The notes beneath the pieces are model-generated. The model ran no database searches and was not told the origin of the DNA. It saw nothing but the letters and a program-made list of their open reading frames with translations. From Methanohalophilus mahii DSM 5219 (GTDB taxonomy: Archaea > Halobacteriota > Methanosarcinia > Methanosarcinales > Methanosarcinaceae): a DNA stretch of 64,000 nucleotides. Below, in pieces: positions 1-8,070 of this stretch (positions within the stretch are counted from its first letter, which is position 1; the number at the start of each line of letters is the position of its first letter). The stretch lies in assembly GCF_000025865.1 (NCBI RefSeq), contig NC_014002.1, positions 434,001-498,000 on the forward strand, in the 5' to 3' direction. Position numbers and translations under genes: made by a program.

Positions 1-1818
1 AATAGTGGAGTGCACACTTATCTTGTGGAAAAAGAAACGACAATAGGTGGCAATGCCGCAAAGATTGGCAAGATATTTTCCCCGGAGAAACTGGTCGAGG
101 AATGCGCCATGTGTTCTCTCAGTCCCCTGATGAATGAAGTTGCTTCTCATCCCAAAATAGAACTGCTAACTGATTGTGAGATCAGAAATATAGATTCAAT
201 TACCGGTAACTTTCAGGTAAGTATTACTCAGAATCCCCGGTATGTAACCGATAAATGTGTCTGTTGTGGTAAGTGTGCTGCAGTATGTCCTGTAGTTACA
301 GAAAATGAATTCAACTGTGGTTCAAAGGACAAAAAAGCCGTATCAATAAAATTTGCCCAGGCAGTACCCCAGATATATTCCATCAATCCTGAACATTGCA
401 TAGAACTTAAGGGTGGCAGGTGTGGCAAGTGCAGGGAGGTTTGCAATGTAGATGCTATTGATTTCTCCCAACAGGACAAACATATCGAAATACAGGTGGG
501 AGCCATTATTGCTGCGACCGGTTTTGGTGAATATGATCCTTCCTCCAAACCCCAATATGGTTACGGTCGCTTTCCCAACGTTCTAACCCAGATGGAACTT
601 GCCCGGATACTTGGTGTAAATGGCCCTACTCAGGGTAAATTACTGCGCCCCTCTGATGCAAAAAGGCCGAAAAACGTTGTTATGATCCAGTGTGTGGGTT
701 CCAGGGATGAGAAATCTTCGGGAAACCGTTACTGTTCCCGCTACTGTTGCATGGCAGCTCTTAAACATGCCAGTCTTATAAAGAAAAAATATCCGGATGT
801 GAATGTCACCATCTGTTACATTGATATGCGTGCCTTTGGCCTGTATGAACACTACTACCGTGCCGTACAGGAAATGGCTGTCCAATTCGTGCGTGGTAGG
901 CCTGCCGAGATTGCAGAACGAGATAATTCCGAGCTTGTGGTGAAGGTCGAGGATACCCTGAACCAGCAACTTATGGAATTGCCGGCTGATATGGTGGTAC
1001 TCTCTGCTGCCATGGAGCCATCAGAAGGTACACAGCAGATTGCCCGGATAATGGATACCAATCTAAGTGAAGACGGTTTCATCAAGGAACGACATTCCAA
1101 GCTCAGGCCGGTCGACACTTCAAAGGAAGGCATATTTGTCTGTGGCAGTGCCCAGTCCCCCAAGGACATAACAGACTCAATAGCCCAAGCCGGGCTTGCT
1201 GCCTCCCGCGCTCATGCTTTCCTGGCGGCAGGTGAGATATATCTGGATCCGCATATTGCAGTTGCAGACCCTGATGTGTGCACTTTATGCGGCAAGTGTG
1301 TAACATGTCCCTTTGGGGCCATTTCCATAGAGGATAAGGTAAAAATCGATCCGCTCGTGTGTAATGGATGTGGCTATTGCACCTCCCTCTGTGATGAAGA
1401 TGCGATCCATATCAGGGGCTACAGCAGGGAAGAACTGGTAGCCGAGATAGAAGGTCTGGCTCAAGCAGGGGATACCATTGTCTTTGCCAGCTGCAACATC
1501 GCATATTCAACCATTGATAATATAGGAAGTAGTGCGCAGGATTATCCTGCTTCTACAAAGATCATAAGGGTGCCGACAACTACCATTGTGACAGCGGAAA
1601 TGCTTGATATGGCATTCAATAGGGGTGTTTTTCATGTTGTTTTTGTGGAAGAACCACCGGATAACCAGATTGGTGAAATAATCTATCCACTGGCTGAGGC
1701 ACGGTTTTTTGAATTAAAAGCAGAATATGGTGATCGATTGCATCTCAAGAAGGCTTATATTCCTCATGCAAAGGGACTCAGTGATATGTTCTCTTCCCTG
1801 GAAGAGGTGGAAGAATGA
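1..1818 (+). CDS. hdrA: CoB-CoM heterodisulfide reductase, iron-sulfur/flavin subunit A (5' partial)
   Basis: FAD and multi-cluster subunit of soluble heterodisulfide reductase, which passes electrons towards HdrC and HdrB. The frame is open to base 1, so the N-terminus with the first Rossmann glycine motif lies outside the window; the GTG at base 10 is not a real start. Visible features are the HdrA-specific CAMCSLSP segment, a ferredoxin motif CVCCGKCAAVCP, a second Cys group GGRCGKCREVC, the CVGSRDE...CSRYCC segment, and the flavin-binding CGSAQSPKDI near residue 380. Towards the C-terminus are two more ferredoxin motifs, CTLCGKCVTCP (one residue shorter than usual before the last Cys) and CNGCGYCTSLC. 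The last ~120 residues resemble MvhD but keep only one cysteine. The stop overlaps the hdrC start (ATGA), so this is an hdrA-hdrC-hdrB operon, the order of the Methanosarcina hdrA1C1B1 set. Confidence 0.95.
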   Translation, partial: NSGVHTYLVEKETTIGGNAAKIGKIFSPEKLVEECAMCSLSPLMNEVASHPKIELLTDCEIRNIDSITGNFQVSITQNPRYVTDKCVCCGKCAAVCPVVTENEFNCGSKDKKAVSIKFAQAVPQIYSINPEHCIELKGGRCGKCREVCNVDAIDFSQQDKHIEIQVGAIIAATGFGEYDPSSKPQYGYGRFPNVLTQMELARILGVNGPTQGKLLRPSDAKRPKNVVMIQCVGSRDEKSSGNRYCSRYCCMAALKHASLIKKKYPDVNVTICYIDMRAFGLYEHYYRAVQEMAVQFVRGRPAEIAERDNSELVVKVEDTLNQQLMELPADMVVLSAAMEPSEGTQQIARIMDTNLSEDGFIKERHSKLRPVDTSKEGIFVCGSAQSPKDITDSIAQAGLAASRAHAFLAAGEIYLDPHIAVADPDVCTLCGKCVTCPFGAISIEDKVKIDPLVCNGCGYCTSLCDEDAIHIRGYSREELVAEIEGLAQAGDTIVFASCNIAYSTIDNIGSSAQDYPASTKIIRVPTTTIVTAEMLDMAFNRGVFHVVFVEEPPDNQIGEIIYPLAEARFFELKAEYGDRLHLKKAYIPHAKGLSDMFSSLEEVEE

Positions 1819-2420
1819 ATGAAAATCATGACACTCCGGAATGTGGATCTCTTGTAGAAACCGTCAAGAAAAGCCTCCGGACCTCGGATTCTATCGGTAT
1901 CGAGCGCTGTATGCAGTGTGGTGCCTGTACTTCTTCGTGCCCGGCGGCACGATACAGTGATTACAATCCCCGCAATGTAATGAAAAGGGTCAAAGAGAAC
2001 GATTGGAGTGTAATTGAAGACAAGACAATATGGAATTGCTTCTATTGCTATACATGTAACCTGCGCTGCCCGCGTAACAACAGTCCTTCCCAGATTGTGC
2101 AGGTATTGCGTCAGATGGCAATTAACAAAGGTATTGGTATTGAGAGATTGAGTGTGCTTTTTGAATATCCCGAATCTTTCGCCAGGTTGGGTATCAGCCA
2201 GATACCTGCACCCTATATCGGACAGATGGAGGAGGACCTGGGTAAACACTGGCAGCATTTCAGGGACAATCTGGAGGATATCCGGGAGGAACTCGGCCTG
2301 GGTCCCCTGGCCATAGAAGACGAAAGGGGCGAGATCAAAGCGCTACTTAAGGGTATCGGGTTTGAGGATCGTTTTGTCAGGCTTAAGGAGATGGCTGCAG
2401 AAGAAGGTGAGGATGAATGA
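1815..2420 (+). CDS. hdrC: CoB-CoM heterodisulfide reductase subunit C
   Basis: Small ferredoxin-like subunit (201 aa) carrying two [4Fe-4S] clusters that link HdrA to the catalytic HdrB. Two full CX2CX2CX3CP motifs are present: CMQCGACTSSCP near residue 33 and CFYCYTCNLRCP near residue 75. The C-terminal ~90 residues are helical and charged, as is normal for the family. It overlaps hdrA by 4 bases and hdrB by 4 bases (ATGA at both joints), so the three subunits are probably translationally coupled. Length matches known HdrC proteins. Confidence 0.95.
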   Translation: MNENHDTPECGSLVETVKKSLRTSDSIGIERCMQCGACTSSCPAARYSDYNPRNVMKRVKENDWSVIEDKTIWNCFYCYTCNLRCPRNNSPSQIVQVLRQMAINKGIGIERLSVLFEYPESFARLGISQIPAPYIGQMEEDLGKHWQHFRDNLEDIREELGLGPLAIEDERGEIKALLKGIGFEDRFVRLKEMAAEEGEDE

Positions 2421-3352
2421 AGGAACTTGCGGATGTACCTGTAAAAGGATTATTGCTGTTTAAATCCTGTCTGGTTAGTTCGGAGTATCCAGGCATTGAA
2501 AGTTCCACTAAATACGCATTTGACAGACTTGGAGTGGATTATCTTGTCAGCGGGGAGCAGTCCTGTTGTACCGGTCTGGGACATTATTTTGACCTGTTTG
2601 ACCAGATGACCACCACCGCGATTGCAGCCCGCAATTTTGCTGTGGCCAAAAAGGAAGGTTACACCAATATCACAACAATGTGTGCCACATGCTATGCCAT
2701 CAATAAGAAATCCTGCTCCCTGCTCAATAATAACAGGCAGGTCATCAGCCTTGTCAATGACAACGTGGAGGCTGCAGGGCTTGATGACCTGAAATATGAA
2801 GCGGACAGTTTCGATGAAGTTGGAAACTTCTATCATGTGGTGGAAGTGCTGGCAAAGAATGCCAATCGAATCGGGGAATTATCAATCATTGATTTTGCCG
2901 GTGTGAAGATGGCTGCCCATCATGCCTGTCATTACTACAAGATCGATTATGAGGACGTTGCCGGCAATCCGGAACATCCGGAGCTTATCGATCATATTGC
3001 AAAGGCCTGCGGTGGAGATGTGGTGGAATGGTATGAGGACAGGACACTGACATGCGGTGCGGGATTTTCCCAGCGTTATGTCAATCGTGAAATGTCCCTG
3101 AAAGCCACTCATGCCAAGCTGGAAAGCCTGAAAAGGGCAGATGTGCAACTTGTACTCCATATGTGTCCCAACTGTCAGGTACAGTATGACCGTTACCAGC
3201 CTGTTATAGAAAAGGAGTTTGGAGAGGAGTACGATATGGTGCATATGAACATTGCCCAATTCACTGCTCTTGCACTGGGTGGTGACCCTTGGAAGATTTG
3301 CGGTTTCCAGACACATTCTGTTGACCTGACTGATTTTCTGAAGACCCTCTGA
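2417..3352 (+). CDS. hdrB: CoB-CoM heterodisulfide reductase subunit B
   Basis: Catalytic subunit (311 aa) of the CCG family that reduces the CoM-S-S-CoB heterodisulfide at non-cubane [4Fe-4S] clusters. The first CCG motif is complete: C18, C50-C51, then C89-x2-C92. In the second motif the sequence shows HHACHYY, then TCGAG with one Cys where the family usually has two, then MCPNC. Whether this still holds a non-cubane cluster cannot be told from sequence. It ends the hdrACB operon; about 80 non-coding bases follow before the next gene on the same strand. Confidence 0.93.
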   Translation: MKELADVPVKGLLLFKSCLVSSEYPGIESSTKYAFDRLGVDYLVSGEQSCCTGLGHYFDLFDQMTTTAIAARNFAVAKKEGYTNITTMCATCYAINKKSCSLLNNNRQVISLVNDNVEAAGLDDLKYEADSFDEVGNFYHVVEVLAKNANRIGELSIIDFAGVKMAAHHACHYYKIDYEDVAGNPEHPELIDHIAKACGGDVVEWYEDRTLTCGAGFSQRYVNREMSLKATHAKLESLKRADVQLVLHMCPNCQVQYDRYQPVIEKEFGEEYDMVHMNIAQFTALALGGDPWKICGFQTHSVDLTDFLKTL

Positions 3353-3431
3353 GTATTGGAAAAGATTATGGTACATAAAATCTATACAGGGTAAAAACGT
3401 ATTTTCCCCAAGAATCTCACAGGTGTTTATT

Positions 3432-4673
3432 TTGAGTACTATCAGCGAGAAGATATTCAGCCGGGCAGCCGGCAAAGAGGCAAAGGCCAATGATTTTGTG
3501 ATAGCTGATATTGATTATGCAATGGCCCACGACGGTACCAGCATTCTGGCAGTCCGTTCTTTCCGCCAGATGGAAGTTGAAAAAGTGTGGGATCCTTCAC
3601 GTATAGTGATTCCCTTTGATCATCTGGCACCAGCGAATTCCGATACTACGGCTGGTCTGCAGAAGGACATCAGGGGCTGGGTACGTCAGCAGGGCATACG
3701 CAATTTCTATGATATTGGTAACGGCATCTGCCATCAGGTGTTACCTGAGAAGGGTTTTGCAATGCCGGGTAAGTTGATCGTGGGTGCCGATTCTCATTCC
3801 TGTACATATGGTGCTTTCGGTGCCTTCGGTACCGGTGTAGGAGCAACGGATATGGCCGAAATATTCGCATCCGGCAAACTCTGGTTCCGTGTCCCTGAAT
3901 CTATCAGGATTACAGCGGAGGGAAAACTGGATGACAGGGTTTGTGCCAAGGATCTCACCCTCAAGATCATCGGGGAGGTGACCGCATCAGGGGCGACCTA
4001 CAAAGCGGTTGAATTCTATGGTGATGCCATAGAGAATCTTTCCATGGCAGGCAGGATGACCCTTTCCAACATGGCTATCGAAATGGGTGCCAAGGCGGGT
4101 ATAGTACCTCCTGATGCCACGACCTTTGAATACCTGAAAAACCGGGCAGTCAGTGATTATGAACCTGTTTATTCGGACGGGGATGCAGATTACGTAGCCG
4201 AATATCACATCGATGTGAACTCCCTTGAACCGCAGGTTGCCTGTCCCCATGAGGTGGACAATGTTTGCGGTGTGTCCGGGATTGCAGGTAAAAAACTCGA
4301 TCAGGCATTTATCGGTACCTGTACCAATGGCCGGCTGGAGGATCTCGAAGCTGCGGCAGAAGTCCTGAAAGGGAATGAGGTTGCCGTAAGGACGATTATA
4401 ATACCGGCTTCCAGGCAGATTATGAAGGAAGCCGCAAGCAAAGGCTTAATAGAGATTTTCCTCGATGCTGGCGCTACTATGGGTACTCCCGGATGCGGTC
4501 CATGTCTGGGTGGTCATATGGGGGTTATTGGTGAGGGTGAAGTATGTATTTCCACTGCAAACCGTAACTTCCGGGGGCGTATGGGTACAGGTGGCTATAT
4601 CTATCTTGCTTCTCCGGCAACGGTTGCTGCTTCGGCTATAAAAGGTGAGATTACCGATCCGCGTAATGTATGA
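3432..4673 (+). CDS. 3-isopropylmalate dehydratase / homoaconitase large subunit family
   Basis: Aconitase-superfamily hydro-lyase large subunit, 413 aa from the TTG at 3432. That start has AGGTG six bases upstream; an in-frame GTG at 3423 would extend it by three residues but overlaps this ribosome site. Family marks are AMAHDGTS near the N-terminus, [29 protein letters not shown] and [11 protein letters not shown], the last two giving the three cysteines of the [4Fe-4S] cluster. Methanogens have two such proteins, LeuC (leucine) and HacA/AksD (2-oxosuberate for coenzyme B), and the large subunit alone does not separate them. The small subunit is not next to it. Placement after hdrACB would suit a coenzyme B role, but that is inference. 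Confidence 0.88.
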   Translation: MSTISEKIFSRAAGKEAKANDFVIADIDYAMAHDGTSILAVRSFRQMEVEKVWDPSRIVIPFDHLAPANSDTTAGLQKDIRGWVRQQGIRNFYDIGNGICHQVLPEKGFAMPGKLIVGADSHSCTYGAFGAFGTGVGATDMAEIFASGKLWFRVPESIRITAEGKLDDRVCAKDLTLKIIGEVTASGATYKAVEFYGDAIENLSMAGRMTLSNMAIEMGAKAGIVPPDATTFEYLKNRAVSDYEPVYSDGDADYVAEYHIDVNSLEPQVACPHEVDNVCGVSGIAGKKLDQAFIGTCTNGRLEDLEAAAEVLKGNEVAVRTIIIPASRQIMKEAASKGLIEIFLDAGATMGTPGCGPCLGGHMGVIGEGEVCISTANRNFRGRMGTGGYIYLASPATVAASAIKGEITDPRNV

Positions 4674-4682
4674 GATGGTACA

Positions 4683-4889
4683 ATGGAAGAAATAAACAGG
4701 GATAAACTGAAACATTTGCTTGGACACTGGATAGAACACAACGAAAACCATTGTGAAAGTTTTGAAAACTGGATTCCCCAGCTTGAGGACGCAGGGTTCC
4801 AGCAGGCTGCAGAATACGTTTCTGCTGCCTCTTCTGAAATGGAACAATCAACAGATATGTTGAGAAAAGCACTGGAATCCCTTGAATAA
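4683..4889 (+). CDS. small conserved helical protein (68 aa), function unknown
   Basis: Starts nine bases after the dehydratase gene and is probably cotranscribed. The product is acidic and predicted all-helical, with no cysteine pair or membrane segment. The N-terminal sequence KLKHLLGHWIEHNENH looks like the short His-rich DUF proteins seen in methanogens, but I do not recognise a function. The gene ends inside a perfect hairpin (4876-4901) shared with the convergent stress-protein gene. Confidence 0.7.
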   Translation: MEEINRDKLKHLLGHWIEHNENHCESFENWIPQLEDAGFQQAAEYVSAASSEMEQSTDMLRKALESLE

Positions 4890-4901
4890 TTTCAAGGGAT
4901 T
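4876..4901. terminator. bidirectional hairpin holding both convergent stop codons
   Basis: An 11-bp perfect inverted repeat (4876-4886 and 4891-4901, AATCCCTTGAA/TTCAAGGGATT) with a four-base loop TAAT. The stop TAA of the plus-strand 68-aa gene lies in the loop, and the stop TGA of the minus-strand stress-protein gene lies in the stem. No long T-run follows on either strand, so this may stabilise 3' ends rather than terminate. Confidence 0.6.
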
Positions 4902-5332
4902 ACCATTACCGCAGTTTTTGCATGTCTTAGGACCTTTTCAGAAACGCTTCCCATAAGATAGCGCTCCAGGCCTGTGCGTCCCAGTGAGCCCATAACTATT
5001 ATGTCTATTTCATTTTCTTTTGCAAAATCCAGTATTTCCTCCGCGGGATTACCTGTCAAAAGAGCTGTATCAACAGCTACTCCCTGGGGATCTCCCAGTT
5101 CTTCCACATACTGAAGGGCTTCCTGTCCTTCTCTTTTTATGTCTTCGTGGGGGATGTCAAAATTTGTGATTCTTGCTCCATAAGGAAGGGTTTTTGATGA
5201 AAGTTCTTTCATTACGTGTACTGCAAATACTCTTGCACCATAGATTTTTGCCAGGCTTATTCCTTCGGATGCCGCCTTTTTGGAGTGTTCTGAGCCATCT
5301 GTTGCAATTAAAATCTTTTTTACATTATTCAT
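4892..5332 (-). CDS. universal stress protein, UspA family
   Basis: Single-domain nucleotide-binding Usp (146 aa). It begins with KKILIATDGSEHSKKA and ends with the ATP-binding signature GSLGRTGLERYLMGSVSEKV (G-x2-G-x9-G-S). The start at 5332 is chosen because GGGGAA lies just upstream; an ATG at 5344 and further upstream codons lack a ribosome site. Downstream it converges on the small plus-strand gene through a shared hairpin. Upstream is a tiny membrane protein on the same strand, perhaps in the same transcript. The specific stress role is unknown. Confidence 0.92.
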   Translation of the reverse strand: MNNVKKILIATDGSEHSKKAASEGISLAKIYGARVFAVHVMKELSSKTLPYGARITNFDIPHEDIKREGQEALQYVEELGDPQGVAVDTALLTGNPAEEILDFAKENEIDIIVMGSLGRTGLERYLMGSVSEKVLRHAKTAVMVIP

Positions 5333-5388
5333 TAAATTCCCCATTACATAATAATGAAGGTAGATTATATTAACATTTGGAAGGCTCC

Positions 5389-5577
5389 TCATTCATATAT
5401 CTTCGAATAAAGGTACGTTCCAAGCACATAACCCAGCAATGCTACTACCAGTGTACCGGGTGCATAAATAGGAATATTTCCGCCTGCCATGTAAAAAATC
5501 AGGTTAACTGTGGCAACATATATTATTACTGTAGTGATTAACACTATCATCTGGAATATCCCTTTTTCAGGTGGCAT
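5389..5577 (-). CDS. small membrane protein with two predicted TM helices
   Basis: A 62-aa product with two hydrophobic stretches (about residues 9-30 and 37-57) joined by a short loop containing GGNIPIYAPG. No family recognised. It lies upstream of, and on the same strand as, the stress protein. The reading frame is the longest in the gap and its composition is clearly that of a membrane protein, but homologue support could not be checked. Confidence 0.5.
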   Translation of the reverse strand: MPPEKGIFQMIVLITTVIIYVATVNLIFYMAGGNIPIYAPGTLVVALLGYVLGTYLYSKIYE

Positions 5578-5799
5578 GATTGTTCACTATATTAATATTT
5601 GAAATCTGCCTATTCATTATTTGCGGTGCTGTCTGCTTATAGGCTTTCCCTGCAGAGGCGATTAACACCGTTACGGACTTTTACCCATTCAGATTACAGT
5701 ACTTCTAATATTCTTGTTACAGTAGCCGTACTTAATTTGATTTATATAGGGCTGGTATCCAATATCAGTACTGTAATAATATTGCAACAGGCGATTGTC

Positions 5800-6990
5800 A
5801 TGAAAGAAAGAGTACTGATACTTGGAGCCGGCTATGCGGGTGCGGTGATTGCAAACACACTGGCCCGTGAGTTCAGGCGCAAAATTGCAAAGGGTGAACT
5901 TGAAATTACAGTGCTTGACAAAAACGATATGGGGGTCAATCAGGGTGGTTTTACTTTTCTGCCCTTTGGTTTATACACCCCTGAGGACCTGGTCAGGCCG
6001 AGGAAAGAATCGTTGAGTCCCAGGATTAAGAGTCGTTTTGGGGATCAGGGTGAAGTCACGGGTATTGACCTGAACAGGCAGCAGGTAACTGTCAAATCCG
6101 GTAAAAATTATTCATATGATCATCTTGTGATTGCAATGGGGGCAAGATCGGATGCTTCCGGTGTGCCGGGTCTTGAAGATGATCTCAATACATTCTATAC
6201 ATCTATGGACGATGCCCTGGAAGTAGGGGAACTTATCCGCAATTTCAAAGGTGGCAGAATAGTGGTTTCGGTTTCCAGAATGCCTATACCCTGCCCGGGT
6301 GCCCCTGTGAAATTCTCCTTTTTGCTGGAGAGTTACCTGAGGGATATACGTAATATCAGGGATGATGTGCAGCTGACGCTTCTCTGGCCTATGGAACCAA
6401 TAGGTCCGCCGGAGTTTAATAAACTGGTTACCGGTCGTCTTGAAGAAAAAGGAATTGAGGCCATCAGGCAGTTCCAGCTTGGCAAGGTTGATGCTTCAAA
6501 CAAGATGGTTGAATCTACCGACGGCAGGCAGGAAAACTATGACCTGCTTATCACAGTTCCTCCACATAAGCCACAAAAGGCTGTACTGGATTCGGGTCTT
6601 ACAGATGAGAAAGGGTGGATTGACGCGGATAAAACAACCTTGCAATATCGGGGTCCGCTCGGGGATAAGGATAATGTGTACATTGTGGGGGACAATGGTC
6701 CGGCCGACATCCTGAAAACAGGAATCGGTGCGCACTATCAGGCACAGGTGGTATCCCACAATCTGATCAATACGATCAATGGCAACAATATCAAATCGAA
6801 GTACAAGGGTGAGACCGGCTGCCCGATAATTACGGATATGGCCTCTGATGCTCATACCGGTAGAGCATACATTGCTACCTGGAGTTACAAGAACCCGCCC
6901 CAGTCGTTCGATACCACTCAGCTTGGCTGGTATCTGTACCGGATGTATTACTACCTGCACTGGGATATGAGTATAAAGGCATTGATGTGA
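5800..6990 (+). CDS. FAD-dependent pyridine nucleotide-disulfide oxidoreductase, SQR-like
   Basis: Flavoprotein of the sulfide:quinone oxidoreductase/type II NADH dehydrogenase superfamily, 396 aa from ATG 5800, where the dinucleotide-binding motif VLILGAGYAGAVIANTL begins at once; the frame is open about 200 bases further upstream without a good start. The segment PIPCPGAPVKFSFLLESYLR is typical of SQR-like proteins, and YIVGDNGPADILKTGIGAHYQA is the second FAD site. The C-terminus is amphipathic (LGWYLYRMYYYLHW), fitting peripheral membrane binding. Only one SQR-type cysteine is evident in the central PCPGAP motif. It is followed ten bases later by a DUF1641 gene, a pairing seen with archaeal SQRs. 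Substrate and electron acceptor (methanophenazine?) are inference. Confidence 0.85.
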   Translation: MKERVLILGAGYAGAVIANTLAREFRRKIAKGELEITVLDKNDMGVNQGGFTFLPFGLYTPEDLVRPRKESLSPRIKSRFGDQGEVTGIDLNRQQVTVKSGKNYSYDHLVIAMGARSDASGVPGLEDDLNTFYTSMDDALEVGELIRNFKGGRIVVSVSRMPIPCPGAPVKFSFLLESYLRDIRNIRDDVQLTLLWPMEPIGPPEFNKLVTGRLEEKGIEAIRQFQLGKVDASNKMVESTDGRQENYDLLITVPPHKPQKAVLDSGLTDEKGWIDADKTTLQYRGPLGDKDNVYIVGDNGPADILKTGIGAHYQAQVVSHNLINTINGNNIKSKYKGETGCPIITDMASDAHTGRAYIATWSYKNPPQSFDTTQLGWYLYRMYYYLHWDMSIKALM

Positions 6991-7000
6991 GGTGATTGGT

Positions 7001-7366
7001 ATGGCTGAAGATATAAAGAATGTTAATATAGGAATGACACAGGCAGACATCGACGCCTTCGTGGATATTGTCAGGACTGCCCGTATCATGCAGAGTTACC
7101 TTAATGATGAAACGGTCCACGGCGTTGCAAATGTGATGACACCCATGCTAAAACTGCTCAACGGAGTTGCCAGTACAGATCTTGTGGATGTACTGGAAAG
7201 GAGTATGCAGGATCCCGGTCTGGACAAGGCTTTGATGAACCCTCCTAAGGTTGGTATGTATGGTGCACTTCGTGAGATGGGAGATGAGGATTTCCAGAAA
7301 GGGTTGGGGATAGCCATTGAATTCCTGAAAGCCCTTGGCAGGGCTTCGGAGGATATAGGGGAATAA
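7001..7366 (+). CDS. DUF1641 family protein, partner of the SQR-like flavoprotein
   Basis: A 121-aa helical protein. The C-terminal half has the DUF1641 pattern: a Pro-Pro-Lys-Val-Gly motif (NPPKVGMYGALREMGDE) followed by QKGLGIAIEFLKALG. ATG 7001 is preceded by GGTGAT, a near-perfect archaeal ribosome site, which favours it over an in-frame GTG at 6992. DUF1641 genes sit beside SQR or formate dehydrogenase genes in many prokaryotes; the biochemical role is not known to me. A pyrimidine-rich T-tract region (about 7366-7405) follows and probably ends the transcript. Confidence 0.85.
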   Translation: MAEDIKNVNIGMTQADIDAFVDIVRTARIMQSYLNDETVHGVANVMTPMLKLLNGVASTDLVDVLERSMQDPGLDKALMNPPKVGMYGALREMGDEDFQKGLGIAIEFLKALGRASEDIGE

Positions 7367-7471
7367 TTTTCCGCTCTTTCCCGTTTTCCTCCTTTCTTTT
7401 TTCACTTCAATTCTGTTTTTCCACCACAACCTTTATGCTTGCTGCCTTCCTAATTTATTTTAAGGTGTTTT

Positions 7472-8065
7472 ATGCGTTTAACCGAAGACAGGGACATCGG
7501 TCGTGTGGCCTGTTGCAAGGAGGCCATCGATGCTTCCAGGGCAATCTATGACAGTTTCTCACTGCTGGACTATTTCCATGACTGCGAATTTGCAATGCAT
7601 TCCCGCCGGTTTGCCTGGGGAGAGGCTGTGGCTTATGTATATGAGGCCAGGGATGCTATCTATATATTGCTTCTTTTTTCCCGCCAGCAGAAAAGGGGGC
7701 ACGGTCACAGATTGGTTAATTGCATCATTGGGCATGCCCGCTATAAGGGATACAGCCGTGTTTATGTGACTACCTCTTATAGATCTCCACACCACTACGC
7801 TGCCGGCAGGTTCTATGTTTCATGTGGTTTCCGTATGATCGGCTCGGATGAGGAACATATGTATTATGGACTGGATGTAAATACAGCTCATGTGTCTGAT
7901 TGCACGAATGATTATGCCAATCCTCCTGAATTGTTGTACAGATTGTCAGACTACTTTTTGATATTGATTGCACTGTTGGTTGTATTCTTGAAACCCCAAC
8001 GAGATGAGCCACAGGTTGTGAAGATGTTGAGGAAAATTATTTCTGAAAAAGAAAAAAGTCAGTGA
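7472..8065 (+). CDS. GNAT-family N-acetyltransferase with C-terminal membrane segment
   Basis: 197 aa, start ATG with AGGTG six bases upstream. The acetyl-CoA pyrophosphate loop is QQKRGHGHRLVN (R/Q-x-x-G-x-G) near residue 72, followed by the usual AAGRFYVSCGFRMIG strand-helix of GNAT enzymes. Residues ~157-175 (YFLILIALLVVFL) form one hydrophobic helix, so the enzyme may be membrane-anchored, which is uncommon for this family. The substrate cannot be predicted. Confidence 0.8.
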   Translation: MRLTEDRDIGRVACCKEAIDASRAIYDSFSLLDYFHDCEFAMHSRRFAWGEAVAYVYEARDAIYILLLFSRQQKRGHGHRLVNCIIGHARYKGYSRVYVTTSYRSPHHYAAGRFYVSCGFRMIGSDEEHMYYGLDVNTAHVSDCTNDYANPPELLYRLSDYFLILIALLVVFLKPQRDEPQVVKMLRKIISEKEKSQ

Positions 8066-8070
8066 ATTGA

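Noticed and set aside
10-12. GTG at base 10 as start of hdrA
   Set aside because: The frame is open to base 1 and the essential N-terminal FAD motif is missing, so the gene is cut by the window edge.
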